The translations under genes and the position numbers were made by a program. From Nonomuraea sp. SBT364 (GTDB lineage Bacteria; Actinomycetota; Actinomycetes; Streptosporangiales; Streptosporangiaceae): a DNA stretch of 33,265 nt. Location: contig NZ_LAVL01000092.1 of NCBI RefSeq assembly GCF_001083785.1, positions 1-33,265 on the forward strand, read 5' to 3'. How positions within the stretch are numbered: position 1 is the stretch's first letter; every line of letters starts with the position of its first letter. A model generated the notes under the pieces. That model was not told the DNA's origin and did no database searches. It saw only the letters and a program-made list of their open reading frames with translations. Below, piece by piece: positions 1-8,218 of the stretch.

Positions 1-2489
1 AGGGGGAGGAGCTGGGCGCCTTCCGGCAGGAGGGTGGCGGGGTCGTCGGGCAGGAGGCCGATGAGCCGTTTGCGGTCGGGCCGGGAGGTGTCGGGACGGG
101 CGTGGGAGCGTTTGCCGACGAAGTCGGGCTTGCGGCGGGAGACGATCCAGGACATGCCGAGGTCCTGCGGGGTGACGGTGCCGTCGGTCTCCTGGCCGAC
201 GATGGGGAAGCCCTTCTCGGCGCGCAGCACGTGCATGGCCTCCGTCCCGTACGGCACCGCGCCCAGGTCCAGCACCGCCTCCCAGAGCGCCCGCCCGTAC
301 GGCCAGGGCACGTTGACCTCGTACGCCAGCTCGCCGGAGAAGCTGATCCTGAACACCCGCCCGGCGACCCCGAGCACGGGGGTGTCCGCGTACCGCATGA
401 AGGCCAGGTCCACGGCGTCCGGCGCGACGGCGGCGAGGACGCGGCGGGCGTGCGGACCGGCGACGGCGACGGTGGCCCAGTGGTCGGTGACCGAGGTGAG
501 GCGGACGTCGAGGTGCGGCCATTCGGTCTGGTGCCATTCGTCCAGCCAGTCGAGCACGGCCGCCGCGTTGCCGGTGGTGGTGGTCATGAGGAAGTGGTCC
601 TCGGCGAGCCTGGTGGTGGTGCCGTCGTCGAAGACCATCCCGTCGGCGGTGCACATCAGGCCGTAGCGGCACGCGCCGACGGCGAGCGTGGAGTACAGGT
701 TCGTGTAGACGCGGTCCAGGAAGGCGCCGGCGTCGCGGCCCCGGATGTCGATCTTGCCGAGGGTGGAGGCGTCCATCGCGGCCACCCCGGTACGGGCGGC
801 GCGGCATTCGCGCAGCACCGCCTCCCGCATGCTCTCGCCGGCGGCCGGGAAGTAGCGGGGCCGCTTCCACTGGCCCACGTCCTCGAACACGGCTCCCCTG
901 GCGACATGCGCGTCGTGCATGGCCGTCGTCCTGACCGGGTCGGACAGCTCGCCCCTGGCGCGGCCGGCGAGCGTCGCGAAGGCCACCGGCACGTACGGCG
1001 CGCGGTACGTGGTCGTGCCGACCTGGCCGGGCGTGGCTCCCAGGAGCGCGGCCATGACGCCCACCACGAGCGCGCCCGAGGTCTTGCCCTGGTCGGCGCC
1101 GGTGCCGGCGGTGGTGTAGCGCTTGACGTGCTCGACGGAGCGCATCCCGGCGCCGGTGGCCCTGGCCAGGTCCGCCACGGTCACGTCCCGCTGGAGGTCG
1201 ACGAACGCGGTGGGGTCGGGGGCGAGCTCCCCCCAGTACGCCGCCCCGTACGCCACGGCCTCGCGGTCCGCAGCGGGGCGCGGGGTGGGACGCCCCCCGG
1301 TCCCCCGGGCCGCTTCGAGCCCGGCGGCGTGGCCGTCCTCGATCGCGCGGGCGGTGCCGTACAGGCCGCGGCAGGCGCCGGCGGACCGCTCGGCCTGGGC
1401 GGACGGGCCCGGCACGAACGCCTGGAGCCCGTCGTCGAACACGACCCGCCCCCGGGACTGGCTGAACAGATGGACGGCCGGGTTCCAGCCGCCCGCGACG
1501 GCGAGCAGGTCGGCGGCCACGTGCCGGCCGCCGACGCGGACGCCGATGAGCAGGCCGTCGCCGTCGGCCGTGGTCCCGGTGATCACGCCGCAGCGGGCTC
1601 CGGGGCGCGGGCCGGGGCGCGGGTCGACGACGGCGGCGATCTCCACCCCGGCCGCCTCCAGGTCGCGCGCCGCCTCGTACCCGGAGTCCGCGCACGCGTA
1701 GACGACCGCCCGCCGCCCCGGCCGGACCCCGTAGCGGTTGGCGTAGGCGCGGGCGGCGGAGGCGAGCATGACGCCGGGCCGGTCGTTGCCCGGGAAGGGC
1801 AGCGACCGCTCGTGCGCGCCGGTCGCGAGCACGACCCGGCTCGCCCGGAAGTGCCAGAGCCGTTCCCCGGCCTGCCGGCGCTCGACGGCGACCAGGTAGT
1901 TGTGGTCGTAGTAGCCGATCATCGACGTCCTGGTCAGGACGCGGACCTCGGGCATCGCCGCCAGCCGGCGCTCGGCCGAGGCCACCCACTCCAGCGGGGG
2001 CGCCCCGTCCAGCGGAACCCGGCTGCTGAGCAGGTCGCCGCCCAGGCGGGGCCGGTCGTCGACGAGGATGACCCGGACCCCGCACTCCCCGGCGGCCAGG
2101 GCGGCGGCCAGCCCGGCGGGGCCGCCGCCGACCACCAGCACCTCGCAGTGCAGGTACGCCTTGTCGCCGCGCGGCCCCTCAGCGGAGGGGCTGAGGCGGC
2201 CCTTGCCGCGCAGGCTCCACGCCTCCAGCCCGGCGCGCAGCTCGACGGTCGTGGCGGGCAGCATCGGGTCGGCGCCGACGCGGACGAGCGCGTTCGGCTC
2301 CTCGGGCCCGGCGGTGAAGACGCCGCGCGGGCGGCCCAGCTCGACGCTGCGCCCCACGCCGCGCTGCCCGGCGGCGAGCAGCGCGGAGGCGAGCGTGTCG
2401 CCCGGATGCCCGTGCAGCGGACGGCCGTCGAAGCGGAACGGAAGGGTGACGGAACGGTCGATCAGACCGCCGGAGGGCAGACGCGTCAT
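1..2489 (-). CDS. soxA: Sarcosine oxidase alpha subunit (heterotetrameric), C-terminus cut by window edge
   Basis: Large subunit of heterotetrameric sarcosine oxidase, which oxidises sarcosine to glycine and passes the methyl group to tetrahydrofolate. I translated this frame directly: it is open from the ATG at 2489 to the window edge, giving 829 residues of a family usually near 950-1000. Residues 1-100 look like the N-terminal ferredoxin-like domain of the family. A dinucleotide-binding GGGPAG motif lies near residue 121. The last 240 or so residues resemble the GcvT/aminomethyltransferase folate domain, with sequence like MDASTLGKIDIRG and IVGQETDGTV. The ATG overlaps the stop of soxD (ATGA), so translation is probably coupled. 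The missing C-terminus is due to the window and is not a mutation. Assignment rests on domain order and operon context. Confidence 0.93.
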   Translation of the reverse strand, partial: MTRLPSGGLIDRSVTLPFRFDGRPLHGHPGDTLASALLAAGQRGVGRSVELGRPRGVFTAGPEEPNALVRVGADPMLPATTVELRAGLEAWSLRGKGRLSPSAEGPRGDKAYLHCEVLVVGGGPAGLAAALAAGECGVRVILVDDRPRLGGDLLSSRVPLDGAPPLEWVASAERRLAAMPEVRVLTRTSMIGYYDHNYLVAVERRQAGERLWHFRASRVVLATGAHERSLPFPGNDRPGVMLASAARAYANRYGVRPGRRAVVYACADSGYEAARDLEAAGVEIAAVVDPRPGPRPGARCGVITGTTADGDGLLIGVRVGGRHVAADLLAVAGGWNPAVHLFSQSRGRVVFDDGLQAFVPGPSAQAERSAGACRGLYGTARAIEDGHAAGLEAARGTGGRPTPRPAADREAVAYGAAYWGELAPDPTAFVDLQRDVTVADLARATGAGMRSVEHVKRYTTAGTGADQGKTSGALVVGVMAALLGATPGQVGTTTYRAPYVPVAFATLAGRARGELSDPVRTTAMHDAHVARGAVFEDVGQWKRPRYFPAAGESMREAVLRECRAARTGVAAMDASTLGKIDIRGRDAGAFLDRVYTNLYSTLAVGACRYGLMCTADGMVFDDGTTTRLAEDHFLMTTTTGNAAAVLDWLDEWHQTEWPHLDVRLTSVTDHWATVAVAGPHARRVLAAVAPDAVDLAFMRYADTPVLGVAGRVFRISFSGELAYEVNVPWPYGRALWEAVLDLGAVPYGTEAMHVLRAEKGFPIVGQETDGTVTPQDLGMSWIVSRRKPDFVGKRSHARPDTSRPDRKRLIGLLPDDPATLLPEGAQLLP

Positions 2490-2737
2490 GGAGGGGCATC
2501 CCGGATCTCGTGGGTGACCGTGTGGCGCTCGACGGTGAACCAGACGCGGCACCCGTGCACGTGGAACCACCGCTCGTGGAACCAGCCCTTGGGGTTGTCG
2601 CGCCGGAACACGTACCCGGCCCAGTCGTCGTCGGTGAGCTCGGCGGGGGTCTCGGGGTAGGCGATCCCGGCCTGGCCGCCGTAGTGGAACTCGTTCTCGT
2701 CGCGGGGGCCGCAGTGCGGGCAGGGGATGAGCATCAT
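2486..2737 (-). CDS. soxD: Sarcosine oxidase delta subunit
   Basis: Small zinc-binding subunit of heterotetrameric sarcosine oxidase, 83 aa. The N-terminal IPCPHCGPRDENEFHYGG stretch carries the CxxC pair (Cys6, Cys9) and the downstream His that bind zinc in the family. The rest is rich in Trp, Phe and His (for example GWFHERWFHVHGC), including a further Cys that may complete the site. Two adjacent ATG codons (2737 and 2734) are possible starts. The first overlaps the soxB stop by one base (TGATG), and the stop overlaps the soxA start. Length and position between soxB and soxA match the usual soxBDA order. It is too small to be active alone and is a structural partner of SoxA/SoxB. Confidence 0.93.
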   Translation of the reverse strand: MMLIPCPHCGPRDENEFHYGGQAGIAYPETPAELTDDDWAGYVFRRDNPKGWFHERWFHVHGCRVWFTVERHTVTHEIRDAPP

Positions 2738-3939
2738 CAGTGCGCCACCGCCGCCGCGCCGTGCTCGTCGATGAGCGCCCCGGTGCCGAACCGCTCCAGG
2801 GCGAACGGCTCGGCCAGCGGATGGGGGACGCCGTGCGCGATCGTGTGCGCGTACACCGAGCCGGCGCCGGGCGTGGCCTTGAACCCGCCGGTGCCCCAGC
2901 CCGCGTTCACGTACAGTCCGTCCACCGGAGTCAGGCCGATGACCGGCGAGGCGTCGGGCGAGACGTCCACGATGCCCGCCCAGGTGCGCAGCACGCGCAC
3001 CCGGCTGAAGATCGGGAACAGCTCCAGCGCCGCCGCCATCTGCGCCTCGATCACGTGGAAGGCGCCGCGCTGCCCGTAGGAGTTGTAGGCGTCGATGCCC
3101 GCGCCCATCACCAGCTCGCCCTTGTGCGCCTGGCTCACGTAGACGTGCACCGCGTTCGACATGACGACGCAGTCGAGCACCGGTTCCAGCAGCTCCGACA
3201 CCAGCGCCTGCAGCGGGTGCGACTGCAGCGGCAGCCTGATCCCGGCTCGTTCGGCCAGCACCGAGGTGTGCCCGGCGGCGGCGAGCGCGACCTTGCCCGC
3301 GGCGATCCTGCCGCGCGAGGTGAGCACCGCCCCGACCCGGCCGCCGGTGATCTCGAAGCCGGTGACCTCGCAGCCCTGGATCAGGTCGACCCCGTACGCG
3401 TCGGCCTTGCGGGCCAGCGCCCAGGCCACGTGGTCGTGCTTGGCGATGCCGCCCCGGCGCTGCAGCGTGCCGCCCAGGACGGGGTAGCGCGCCGAACCGG
3501 ACACGTCGAGGACGGGGCAGAACTCCTTGACGTCGCCGGCGTCGAGCCATTCGGCGTCCACGCCGTTGAGCCGGTTGGCGTTGACCCGCCGCCTGCCCTC
3601 GCGCACGTCGCCGACGCTGTGGGCGAGGTTGAGCACGCCGCGCTGGCTGAACTGCAGGTCGTAGTCGAGCTCGTCGCTCAGCCCCTCCCACAGCTTGAGC
3701 GAGTGCTCGTAGAGCGCGGCGCTCTCGTCCCACAGGTAGTTGGAGCGGATGATCGTGGTGTTGCGTGCCATGTTGCCGCCGGCCAGCCAGCCTTTCTCCA
3801 GCACGGCCACGTCGGTGATGCCGTGGTCGCGGGCCAGGTAGTAGGCGGTGGCCAGGCCGTGGCCGCCGGCGCCGACGATGATCACGTCGTAGGCGGGTTT
3901 CGGGTCGGGGTCGCGCCACAGGAAGTCGGGGTGGGTCAC
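2737..3939 (-). CDS. soxB: Sarcosine oxidase beta subunit
   Basis: FAD/FMN-containing subunit of heterotetrameric sarcosine oxidase, 400 aa, matching the family length. It begins with MTHPDFLWRDPDP followed by a Rossmann FAD motif (VIIVGAGGHGLATAYYLA, about residues 19-36). The C-terminal GWGTGGFKATPGAG region is the second FAD-contacting stretch of the DAO fold. The open frame extends well upstream, but the GTG at 3939 is chosen because it overlaps the stop of dmgO (GTGA) and gives the conserved family N-terminus. Translational coupling to dmgO upstream and soxD downstream is expected. It would oxidise sarcosine, possibly channelling the product of DmgO. Confidence 0.95.
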   Translation of the reverse strand: MTHPDFLWRDPDPKPAYDVIIVGAGGHGLATAYYLARDHGITDVAVLEKGWLAGGNMARNTTIIRSNYLWDESAALYEHSLKLWEGLSDELDYDLQFSQRGVLNLAHSVGDVREGRRRVNANRLNGVDAEWLDAGDVKEFCPVLDVSGSARYPVLGGTLQRRGGIAKHDHVAWALARKADAYGVDLIQGCEVTGFEITGGRVGAVLTSRGRIAAGKVALAAAGHTSVLAERAGIRLPLQSHPLQALVSELLEPVLDCVVMSNAVHVYVSQAHKGELVMGAGIDAYNSYGQRGAFHVIEAQMAAALELFPIFSRVRVLRTWAGIVDVSPDASPVIGLTPVDGLYVNAGWGTGGFKATPGAGSVYAHTIAHGVPHPLAEPFALERFGTGALIDEHGAAAVAH

Positions 3940-6329
3940 CGTCGGATCTTCTCCATCTGCGGGTCGTACAGCGGCTCGGCGGCGACCTCGGCGGGAACCC
4001 GCCGTCCGAAGTAGGAAATATCCACATGTGTCCCTGGGGCCGTCAGCTCGATCGGCAGCCACGCGTACGCGATGGGCCGCCCGATCGTGTGCCCGTACGC
4101 GGCGCTGGTCACGTACCCGACCGTGCGGCCCGCGTGCCGGACCGGCTCCTTGCCCATGACCACCTCGGCGCTCAGCAACGGCACCAGCTTGCGGCTGATC
4201 TCGGTGGTGAGCGCGTCCCTGCCGACGAAGTCCTTGCCGGCCTTGACCGCGAAGCCCAGCCCGGCCTCGTACGGACCGTGCTCGGTGGTCATGTCGACCC
4301 CCCAGAGCCGGTAGCCCTTCTCCACCCGCAGGCTGTTGAACGCGGCCCGGCCGCCCGCGACCGGCAGCCCGGTGGCCCAGAGCGTGTCCCACAGCTTGAG
4401 CCCCAGGTCGGCGGTGGTGTAGAGCTCCCAGCCGAGCTCGCCCACGTACGAGACGCGCATCGCCGTCACCGGCACCAGACCCACGTAGCCGGATCTGCAG
4501 GTGAAGTAGCGGAAGCCCGCATGGGACAGGTCCATGTCGGTGAGCGGCTGGACCAGCTCCCTGGCGCGCGGCCCCCACACGCCGACGCAGCACGTCCCCG
4601 GCGTGATGTCGCGCACGTACACGTCGCCGGGCGCGTGCCGGGTGATCCAGTCGAGGTCCAGGTTGCCGTTCGCGCCGATCTGGAACCGGTCCTCCGCCAG
4701 CCGCGCCACCGTGAGGTCCGACCGGATCCCGCCCCCGGCGTCCAGGAGCAGCGTGTACGTGACCGAGCCCGGCTTCCTGTCGACGTCGTTGGTCATCAGC
4801 CGCTGCAGGAACGCCGCGGCCTTCGCCCCGCCGACCTCGATCCGCTTGAGCGGCGTCATGTCGTAGAGCGCGACGCCCTCCCGGGTGGCGTGCGACTCGG
4901 CGGCGGCGATCGGCGACCAGTGCCGCGCGGCCCATTCGTCACGCGGGCCGGCGCCCAGGACCGGCTCGCCGCCGAGCGGCTCCACGAGCGGCCGGTTCGC
5001 CTCGAACCAGTGCGGCCGCTCCCACCCGGCCGCCTCCAGGAAGTAGCCGCCCAGCTCACGCTGGCGCGCGTGGAACGGGCTGGTACGCATCGGGCGCGGC
5101 GCCAGCATGGGCTGGAGCGGGTGGATGACGTCGTAGACCTCGACGAAGTTCTGCTTGCCCCGCTCGGTGACGTAGGCGGGGGCGAGCTGGACCGGCTCGA
5201 ACCGGCTCAGCTCGCACTCGTGCAGGTCGTACCCGGAGCGGCCGTCGACCAGCAACTCGGCGACGGCCCTGGCGACGCCCGCCGAGTGCGTCACCCAGAC
5301 CGCCTCGGCCATCCAGAACCCGTCGAGCCCCGGCGCCTCGCCGATCAGCGGGAACCCGTCGGGCGTGAAGGAGAAGATCCCGTTGATCCCGTCCTGGTAG
5401 GCGACCTCCTTGAGCGCGGGCAGCAGCTCGGCCGCGTCGCGCCAGGCGGGCTCGAAGTCCTCCTCGGTGAACGCCCGCACCGACGGCATCGTGGTGCCCC
5501 CGGGGCCGATCTCGTGCTGGGCGACGGGCATGGGGCGGTGGGAGTAGGAGCCGACGCCGATCCGGTCGCCGTGGTGGCGGAAGTAGAGGTCGCGGTCCTG
5601 GTGACGCAGGATCGGCCCGGCCGCCGCTCCGGGCACCGGCGCCGACCTGGCGTACTGGTGGGCCAGCGGCTGCAACGGCACGGTGAGCCCGGCCATCGCG
5701 CCGATCGACGGCCCCCAGAACCCGGCGGCGCACACGACCACGTCCGCCTCGACGACCCGGTAGCCGTCGGCGCTCTCGACGGCCACGCCGGTGACCCGGC
5801 CGCCCTGGTGGTGCACGCCGACCACGGTGTGGCCGGCCAGGAAGCGGGCGCCGCGCCCGATCGCCCGCCCGGCCTGCGCCTCGCAGCAGCGCACGGCGGC
5901 GGCCAGCCCGTCGGTGGGCACGTGGAACCCGCCGAGCACCTTGCCGGGGTCGAGCAGCGGCCACAGCTCGGCGCAGCGGGCGGTGTCGACCAGGTGGCCC
6001 TCGACGCCCCACGACTCGGCCCAGCCCTGCTTGCGGTGCAGGTCGAGCCAGCGTTCCGGGGTGGTGGCCACCTCCAGGCCGCCGACCTGCTCGAAGCAGC
6101 CGAGCGCGGCGTACTTGCGCACGGTGTAGGCGGCGAACTCAGTCATGGTCTTGGACGGGTTCGTCTGGAAGACCAGGCCGGGGGCGTGGGAGGAGGAGCC
6201 GCCGGTGGCGAAGAGCGGCCCGCGGTCCAGCACGGTGACGTCGGTCCACCCCCGGCCGGTGAGCTCGTCGGCCAGGGCGCAGCCCACGATGCCGGCTCCA
6301 ATGATCACGGTACGAGGCCGGCTCGCCAT
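3936..6329 (-). CDS. dmgO: Dimethylglycine oxidase (FAD domain fused to GcvT folate domain)
   Basis: A 797-aa two-domain enzyme expected to demethylate N,N-dimethylglycine to sarcosine and form 5,10-methylenetetrahydrofolate. The N-terminal Rossmann motif VIIGAGIVGCALADEL lies at residues 9-24. The segments SSSHAPGLVFQTNPSKTM, FNGIFSFTPDG-like (here INGIFSFTPDGFP) and AVWVTHSAGVA are very close to what I remember of Arthrobacter globiformis DMGO. From about residue 430 it continues as an aminomethyltransferase domain with RVSYVGELGWELYT and RAAFNSLRVEKGYRLWG-like motifs. The ATG at 6329 has a GGAGG-like ribosome site a few bases upstream. It is the first gene of the dmgO-soxBDA operon, so dimethylglycine and sarcosine steps are made together. 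The exact substrate (dimethylglycine rather than sarcosine) is inferred from similarity and context. Confidence 0.9.
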   Translation of the reverse strand: MASRPRTVIIGAGIVGCALADELTGRGWTDVTVLDRGPLFATGGSSSHAPGLVFQTNPSKTMTEFAAYTVRKYAALGCFEQVGGLEVATTPERWLDLHRKQGWAESWGVEGHLVDTARCAELWPLLDPGKVLGGFHVPTDGLAAAVRCCEAQAGRAIGRGARFLAGHTVVGVHHQGGRVTGVAVESADGYRVVEADVVVCAAGFWGPSIGAMAGLTVPLQPLAHQYARSAPVPGAAAGPILRHQDRDLYFRHHGDRIGVGSYSHRPMPVAQHEIGPGGTTMPSVRAFTEEDFEPAWRDAAELLPALKEVAYQDGINGIFSFTPDGFPLIGEAPGLDGFWMAEAVWVTHSAGVARAVAELLVDGRSGYDLHECELSRFEPVQLAPAYVTERGKQNFVEVYDVIHPLQPMLAPRPMRTSPFHARQRELGGYFLEAAGWERPHWFEANRPLVEPLGGEPVLGAGPRDEWAARHWSPIAAAESHATREGVALYDMTPLKRIEVGGAKAAAFLQRLMTNDVDRKPGSVTYTLLLDAGGGIRSDLTVARLAEDRFQIGANGNLDLDWITRHAPGDVYVRDITPGTCCVGVWGPRARELVQPLTDMDLSHAGFRYFTCRSGYVGLVPVTAMRVSYVGELGWELYTTADLGLKLWDTLWATGLPVAGGRAAFNSLRVEKGYRLWGVDMTTEHGPYEAGLGFAVKAGKDFVGRDALTTEISRKLVPLLSAEVVMGKEPVRHAGRTVGYVTSAAYGHTIGRPIAYAWLPIELTAPGTHVDISYFGRRVPAEVAAEPLYDPQMEKIRR

Positions 6330-6473
6330 GGGCCCTCCGGTTGTTCCTTAATGCGCAACACGGACCGGATTACGCAACGAACATAAAGCCCGGCGCGATC
6401 CCCGACAAGGCCCGCGAATTGTCCGTTTCCCGGCGCAGCCCTACGCTGATGCCCGATGACGGGACGGTGAGCG
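6330..6473. promoter_or_regulatory. Divergent intergenic region with GTTGCG direct repeats
   Basis: This 144-bp gap separates the divergent dmgO operon and the TrmB/LuxR-type regulator gene, so it should hold both promoters. On the minus strand two similar boxes occur, GTTGCGTAAT (6369-6378) and GTTGCGCATT (6350-6359). They are spaced 19 bp apart, close to two helical turns, and lie just upstream of the dmgO ribosome site. They are candidate binding sites for the adjacent regulator. No convincing -35/-10 pair was identified. Confidence 0.4.
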
Positions 6474-7457
6474 GTGGCGCAACGGCGGTTACTGGAAGGG
6501 CTCGGGGTCAGCGTCGCCGAGGAGACGGCGTACCGGGCACTGCTGCGGCACGGCCCCGCCACGCTCAACGAGCTCGCCGGCGAGACCGGGGCCTCGGCGG
6601 GCGCCATCCGGCGGATGCTGCCCCGGCTGGAGGACCTCGGCCTGATCTCCCGCGTCGCGGGCCGGCCGCTGCGGGTCATCGCGACGCCCCCGAACGTGGC
6701 GATCGACGTGCTGGTGGCGCGGCGCCAGGAGGAGATCACGCACAGCCGCGCGGCGGCGGCGCTGCTCACGACCGAGATGGCCGACCGCACCGGGCCGCAC
6801 CCCGAGGAGGTGCTGGAGGTGGTCAACGGCCGCGACGCCGTCGCCCGCCGCTACCTCCAGCTCGAACGCAACGCCACGGCCGAGATGCTCGTCCTGGTGC
6901 ACCCGCCGTACGCGGTGGACATCAGCGACGACCAGGAGAACCTGCAGCGCGCCGCCCGCAAGGGCGCGCCGACGCGGGGCATCTACGGGCCGATGGCCTT
7001 CGAGGAGCCCGGCATGCTGGAACACACCCGCCGCGCGATCGCCGACGGCGAGCAGGCCAGGCTCGGCCAGGTGCCGGTCAAGCTGGCCATCGCCGACGGG
7101 CGCACGGCCATGCTGCCGCTGGTCTCCGACGAGAACCGGGCCGTGGAGAGCGCTCTCGTCGTGCACCCGTCGGCGCTGCTGGACGCGCTGGTCGGCCTGT
7201 TCGAGGTGCTGTGGCGGGCGGCGGTGCCGCTGCGGCTGTCGGCGGACGCGGTCGAGCCCGAGGCGTGGCCGCAACCGGCCGACAAGGAGGTGCTGGCGCT
7301 GCTGGCCGTCGGCCTGAAGGACGACGCGATAGCCCGCCAGCTCGGCCTCAGCCCGCGCACCGTGCAGCGCCGCGTGCAGGCGATCGCCGACCGGCTGGGC
7401 GCCCGCACCCGCTTCCACGCCGGCTTCCTGGCCGCCCGCCAGGACCTGCTCCCCTGA
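6474..7457 (+). CDS. Transcriptional regulator with TrmB-like and LuxR-like HTH domains
   Basis: A 327-aa DNA-binding regulator. Residues about 10-75 form a TrmB/sugar-type winged helix (ALLRHGPATLNELAGETGASAGAIRRMLPRLEDLGL is the helix-turn-helix region). The middle, about 95-240, resembles the phospholipase-D-like ligand domain of this family. Residues about 268-322 are a LuxR/GerE-type HTH (LAVGLKDDAIARQLGLSPRT). The start is the GTG at 6474; the upstream ribosome site is weak. It is divergent from dmgO-soxBDA and therefore the best candidate controller of dimethylglycine/sarcosine use. The effector is unknown and may be a methylated glycine. The gene ends 1 bp from the convergent SDR gene. 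Confidence 0.85.
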   Translation: MAQRRLLEGLGVSVAEETAYRALLRHGPATLNELAGETGASAGAIRRMLPRLEDLGLISRVAGRPLRVIATPPNVAIDVLVARRQEEITHSRAAAALLTTEMADRTGPHPEEVLEVVNGRDAVARRYLQLERNATAEMLVLVHPPYAVDISDDQENLQRAARKGAPTRGIYGPMAFEEPGMLEHTRRAIADGEQARLGQVPVKLAIADGRTAMLPLVSDENRAVESALVVHPSALLDALVGLFEVLWRAAVPLRLSADAVEPEAWPQPADKEVLALLAVGLKDDAIARQLGLSPRTVQRRVQAIADRLGARTRFHAGFLAARQDLLP

Positions 7458-7458
7458 C

Positions 7459-8217
7459 CTAGGTGATCAAAATCCCGCCGTCGACGGGCAGCGTCACCCC
7501 AGTGATGTACGAGGACGCGTCGCTCGCCAGGAAGATCGCGGCGGCGACCAGCTCGGCCGGATCGCCCGCCCGCCGCATGGGCACGCGCAGCTCCAGCATC
7601 GTCTCCAGATAGCCGGGCCTGTACTGCTCGGTCATCTCGGAGGCGAAGAACCCCGGCTCCAGGCAGTTGACCCGGATGCCGCGCCGCCCGGTCCACTGCT
7701 GGGCCAGATCGCGGGTCAGCCCGATCACCGCCGCCTTGGACGCGCTGTAGGCGGCCTGCGGCAGCCCGGCCGTGGTCTCGCCGAGGATGCTGCCGATGTT
7801 GACGATCGACGAGCCGGGCCGCATCACCCTGGCGCACGCCTGCGCCATCCAGTAGGTGCCGTGCAGGTTGATGTCGACGACCTGCCGGAACTCCTCCGGC
7901 GTCTCGCGCAGCGCCGGCACGGCGGTGCCGACGCCCGCGTTGTTGATCAGCACGTCGACGCCGCCCAGCCCGTCGACGGCGGCCGCGACCAGGGCGTCGC
8001 AGTCTTCGACCCGCGTCACGTCGGTGGGGACGGCCAGGCACCGGCGGCCGGTCTCCTCGACCAGCCGCCGAGTCTCCGCCAGCCGGTCGGCCCGGCGGGC
8101 GCCGATCACGATGTCGGCCCCCGCCTCGGCCAGGCCGCGGGCGAAGGCGACGCCCAGCCCCGAGGACGCGCCGGTGACGACGGCGACCTTGCCGTCGAGG
8201 CTGAAGCGACCCAGCAT
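7459..8217 (-). CDS. Short-chain dehydrogenase/reductase
   Basis: A 252-aa classical SDR, probably a cytoplasmic NAD(P)-dependent oxidoreductase. The cofactor motif TGASSGLG is at residues 15-22, NNAG at 92-95, and the catalytic residues are Ser143, Tyr157 and Lys161 in the YSASK motif. The C-terminal ITGVTLPVDGG motif is typical of FabG/glucose-dehydrogenase-like members. Arg41 after the second strand suggests NADPH preference, which is only an inference. The ATG at 8217 lies one base after the TAG of the 758-aa gene, so the two are translationally coupled. The substrate cannot be read from the sequence. Confidence 0.88.
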   Translation of the reverse strand: MLGRFSLDGKVAVVTGASSGLGVAFARGLAEAGADIVIGARRADRLAETRRLVEETGRRCLAVPTDVTRVEDCDALVAAAVDGLGGVDVLINNAGVGTAVPALRETPEEFRQVVDINLHGTYWMAQACARVMRPGSSIVNIGSILGETTAGLPQAAYSASKAAVIGLTRDLAQQWTGRRGIRVNCLEPGFFASEMTEQYRPGYLETMLELRVPMRRAGDPAELVAAAIFLASDASSYITGVTLPVDGGILIT

Positions 8218-8218
8218 G

